From NCBI GenBank assembly GCA_037387425.1, contig JARRLC010000064.1, forward strand, positions 1-13,757: a stretch of 13,757 nucleotides of DNA. Reading direction: 5' to 3'. The notes under the pieces were generated by a model, which saw only the letters and a program-made list of their open reading frames with translations, was not told where the DNA came from and ran no database searches. Position 1 is the first letter of the stretch; each line of letters begins with the position of its first letter. Source of the DNA: JARRLC01 sp037387425 (GTDB lineage: Bacteria > Pseudomonadota > Alphaproteobacteria > Rhizobiales > Rhodomicrobiaceae). This document shows, in pieces, positions 12,002-13,757 of this stretch. The position numbers and the translations under genes were made by a program.

Positions 12002-13757
12002 ATGTTGTGTTGTCATCTAAACAGAGGATATGAGCCGTCTGCGGCGCCATATTCTGATTTACGCAGCTTCCGACCACCGGAGGAAACGCGTAAACCGAAA
12101 AACGGTATGAGTTATAAGATTTTACTCAGCCGTTTTGTCATTCTCGCAACGTTTGTATTCTTGAGCGCCATGTTCTCCAAAGCGTGGGCGCAGGAAAGCA
12201 TTCTCAATCGCGGTGATGCAGTCGTCACCGGGTTTTCCGGTATCAAACCGTCTGAAGCGCCTCTTCTGAAAGGCGCAAATCCGCTCGATGAATTTTTCAT
12301 CGATCTGGACGGACCATCAGCGCAAATCCTGTCCTTAGCCGCTCCTGGTGGAGCGCCGGAAGGGCAACTTATCTCAGCCCCACCAATCCGTCAGTTCAAA
12401 GCCCGCGACATCGGCCAGGTTTTCGCAACCACGCTCGATGACGGGCTCGGTGAGGATGTCCCGAATATCTATCTTGGTCAGACAGCGGCTTACGGGCTTT
12501 ATATCGTCACGCCCGATGCCGATGGCGACGGTGTTCCAGAACGCGCAAAAAAAGGCAGCTATGAAGCACAATGGATGGCCGGGCAGTTGGGCGAAGCCAC
12601 AGGCGGCGGAACTGGCGCGATTTACAAAGTCGATGGCCAGACCGGCGCGGTTTCGCTTTTCGCAACGCTGCCTGACAATAGCGGCGCTGGCGTTGGCGAT
12701 ATCGTCTTCGATAAAGAAAGCCGCCAGTTTTTCGCATCCGATCTCGATAAGGGCCTGATCTACCGGCTGAGCAAAACCGGCGAAGTGATCGACAGTTTCG
12801 ATCACGGCGTCATGGGCCGCCCGGCTAAAGGACTTGGTGCGGTTGTCGATGACGGCTCCCAGATCGATATCACCAGCATTGGTTTCGATACGGAAACCCC
12901 CGATACATGGGGCTTCACCCAGAAAGAGCGCCGCGTATACGGGCTCGCCATGCAAGGTGGCCGACTCTATTACGCGGTTGATGGCCAGGTTTGGTCGATT
13001 GGTGTTTCCGCCGACGGTTTCGCTGAAGAGGCCCGCTGGGAACTGGACGCTGAAGCACTAAAATCGGATGGTCCAATAACGGACATGCTGTTCGACAAAG
13101 CGGGCAGGATGTATCTCGCCCAACGTGGCGGCCAGCGCGCCAGCTACGACTATTCCGTCTTCGCGGAGCCGGAGAAGTCCTCAGTCGTTCGCTATCACCT
13201 GGAAGACCCTGACGATCCTAATACGGAAAGTGTTTGGGCGCCGGACGCCGGAGAATACGCGATCGGCTTAACCGAAGACTACCGCCATGCGGAAGGCGGC
13301 ATTTCGCTCGGCTTTGCCCATGACGAAACCGGCGCATTGCGTTACGGTACATGTGGCAAAATGCTGTGGTCAACCGGCCATCGTCTGCGTACGAGCGACT
13401 TTGCCGAAAAGGGCGTCGACGACAACAAAGCCGACGTTCACGGTCTGCAAGGTAATCTTGCTTCGCTGGTACTTCCGAAGAATGCGCCACCTCAGCAATC
13501 CTACTTCGCGGATTATGACGGCTTTTTCGGCGATAGCGCCAAGTCCGGCCATATGGGCGATGTGGAAATCTGGCAGCCTTGTGAAGGCGGCGCGCCGCAA
13601 TACGGCTCGATCCCGCCCGGTTACTTGCCTCCGCTCGCTACCCCCCCGGAAGACTTTCCACCGGAATGGATCCCGCCAGGCTATGAGTTTAACGCTAATC
13701 TCAAGCTGAAAAAATGGGCTCAGCCGAAGAAATGTTCGCCGTGGTTCGGCGGCTGGC
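12002..13757 (+). CDS. Large secreted or surface protein with propeller-like repeats (3' end outside window)
   Basis: At least 585 residues; the frame is open to the right edge. Residues 1-38 are a polar extension starting MLCCHL, followed by a hydrophobic signal core (about 40-60) and a likely signal-peptidase site after AWA (61-63). The mature part shows repeats like those of beta-propellers (SMP30/NHL-like): GAIYKVDGQTG (205-215), VGDIVFDKESRQFFASD (231-247), VYGLAMQGGRLYYAVDG (312-328) and ITDMLFDKAGRMYLAQ (359-374). DADGDGVPE (172-180) resembles a calcium-binding loop. A proline-rich linker (about 535-560, with PPGYLPP and PPEWIPPGY) leads to KLKKWAQPKKCSPWFGGW (568-585). That resembles the start of Cys/Trp-containing Ig-like (DUF11-like) repeats known to me from large alphaproteobacterial surface proteins. 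The gene would then continue with several such repeats. Function is unknown; adhesion or surface structure is inference. The start is fixed by the Shine-Dalgarno site. Confidence 0.88.
   Translation, partial: MLCCHLNRGYEPSAAPYSDLRSFRPPEETRKPKNGMSYKILLSRFVILATFVFLSAMFSKAWAQESILNRGDAVVTGFSGIKPSEAPLLKGANPLDEFFIDLDGPSAQILSLAAPGGAPEGQLISAPPIRQFKARDIGQVFATTLDDGLGEDVPNIYLGQTAAYGLYIVTPDADGDGVPERAKKGSYEAQWMAGQLGEATGGGTGAIYKVDGQTGAVSLFATLPDNSGAGVGDIVFDKESRQFFASDLDKGLIYRLSKTGEVIDSFDHGVMGRPAKGLGAVVDDGSQIDITSIGFDTETPDTWGFTQKERRVYGLAMQGGRLYYAVDGQVWSIGVSADGFAEEARWELDAEALKSDGPITDMLFDKAGRMYLAQRGGQRASYDYSVFAEPEKSSVVRYHLEDPDDPNTESVWAPDAGEYAIGLTEDYRHAEGGISLGFAHDETGALRYGTCGKMLWSTGHRLRTSDFAEKGVDDNKADVHGLQGNLASLVLPKNAPPQQSYFADYDGFFGDSAKSGHMGDVEIWQPCEGGAPQYGSIPPGYLPPLATPPEDFPPEWIPPGYEFNANLKLKKWAQPKKCSPWFGGW

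Noticed and set aside
11803..12033. Plus-strand frame of 76 codons overlapping the surface-protein start
   Set aside because: Out of frame with the strong start at 12002, no binding site, no recognisable features.
1..13757. CRISPR array, tRNA, rRNA or insertion sequence
   Set aside because: No regularly spaced repeats, cloverleaf, rRNA-like sequence or transposase was seen on either strand.

Overview
The window comes from an alphaproteobacterial chromosome, most likely a member of the Hyphomicrobiales (Rhizobiales) or a close relative. The evidence is protein content. There is an alphaproteobacterial-type RppH, a TIGR02302/DUF4175 protein (a family I know essentially only from Alphaproteobacteria), an EnvC/CtpA/YibQ-type cell-envelope cluster, an MtgA of the alphaproteobacterial type and a type II farnesyl diphosphate synthase. 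No genus can be named. I saw no rRNA, tRNA, CRISPR array or insertion sequence.

Layout, left to right. (1) 1-321 holds no convincing gene but has three inverted repeats. (2) 322-5522 is a minus-strand cluster transcribed right to left as envC, ctpA, a YibQ-type divergent polysaccharide deacetylase, then rppH. envC/ctpA and deacetylase/rppH are tightly packed. ctpA and the deacetylase are separated by about 166 bp containing a hairpin. (3) 5766-8405 (+) is a large membrane-anchored DUF4175 protein, probably read from a leaderless mRNA. (4) 8484-9206 (-) is mtgA, and divergent from it is ispA at 9322-10257 (+). (5) 10251-11028 is visibly AT-rich and carries one small membrane-anchored DUF4760-like gene (-) with a textbook promoter and Shine-Dalgarno site, unlike its neighbours; it looks like an acquired insert. 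(6) 11029-11430 (-) is a DUF423 membrane protein, with a 12-bp direct repeat on each side of it. (7) 11431-12001 is a long gene-free leader, followed by the start of a large secreted protein (12002 to beyond the right edge). That protein has an unusually long signal peptide, propeller-like repeats, a calcium-loop-like motif and a proline-rich linker leading into a Cys/Trp-containing repeat domain that is cut by the window.

Functional theme. Five of the genes concern the cell envelope. EnvC-like protein activates septal amidases, CtpA is a periplasmic processing protease, the YibQ-like protein is a carbohydrate-esterase-fold protein that appears to have lost its active-site motifs, MtgA polymerises glycan strands, and IspA makes the C15 precursor of undecaprenyl phosphate. 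RppH (mRNA 5'-pyrophosphate removal) is the exception at the end of the cluster.

The most interesting items are the truncated surface protein with its 35-residue signal-peptide extension, the apparently catalytically dead YibQ-like protein with a roughly 300-residue disordered linker, and the AT-rich DUF4760 insert with hexamer repeats around its promoter. I did not find a recognisable new defence or mobile system.
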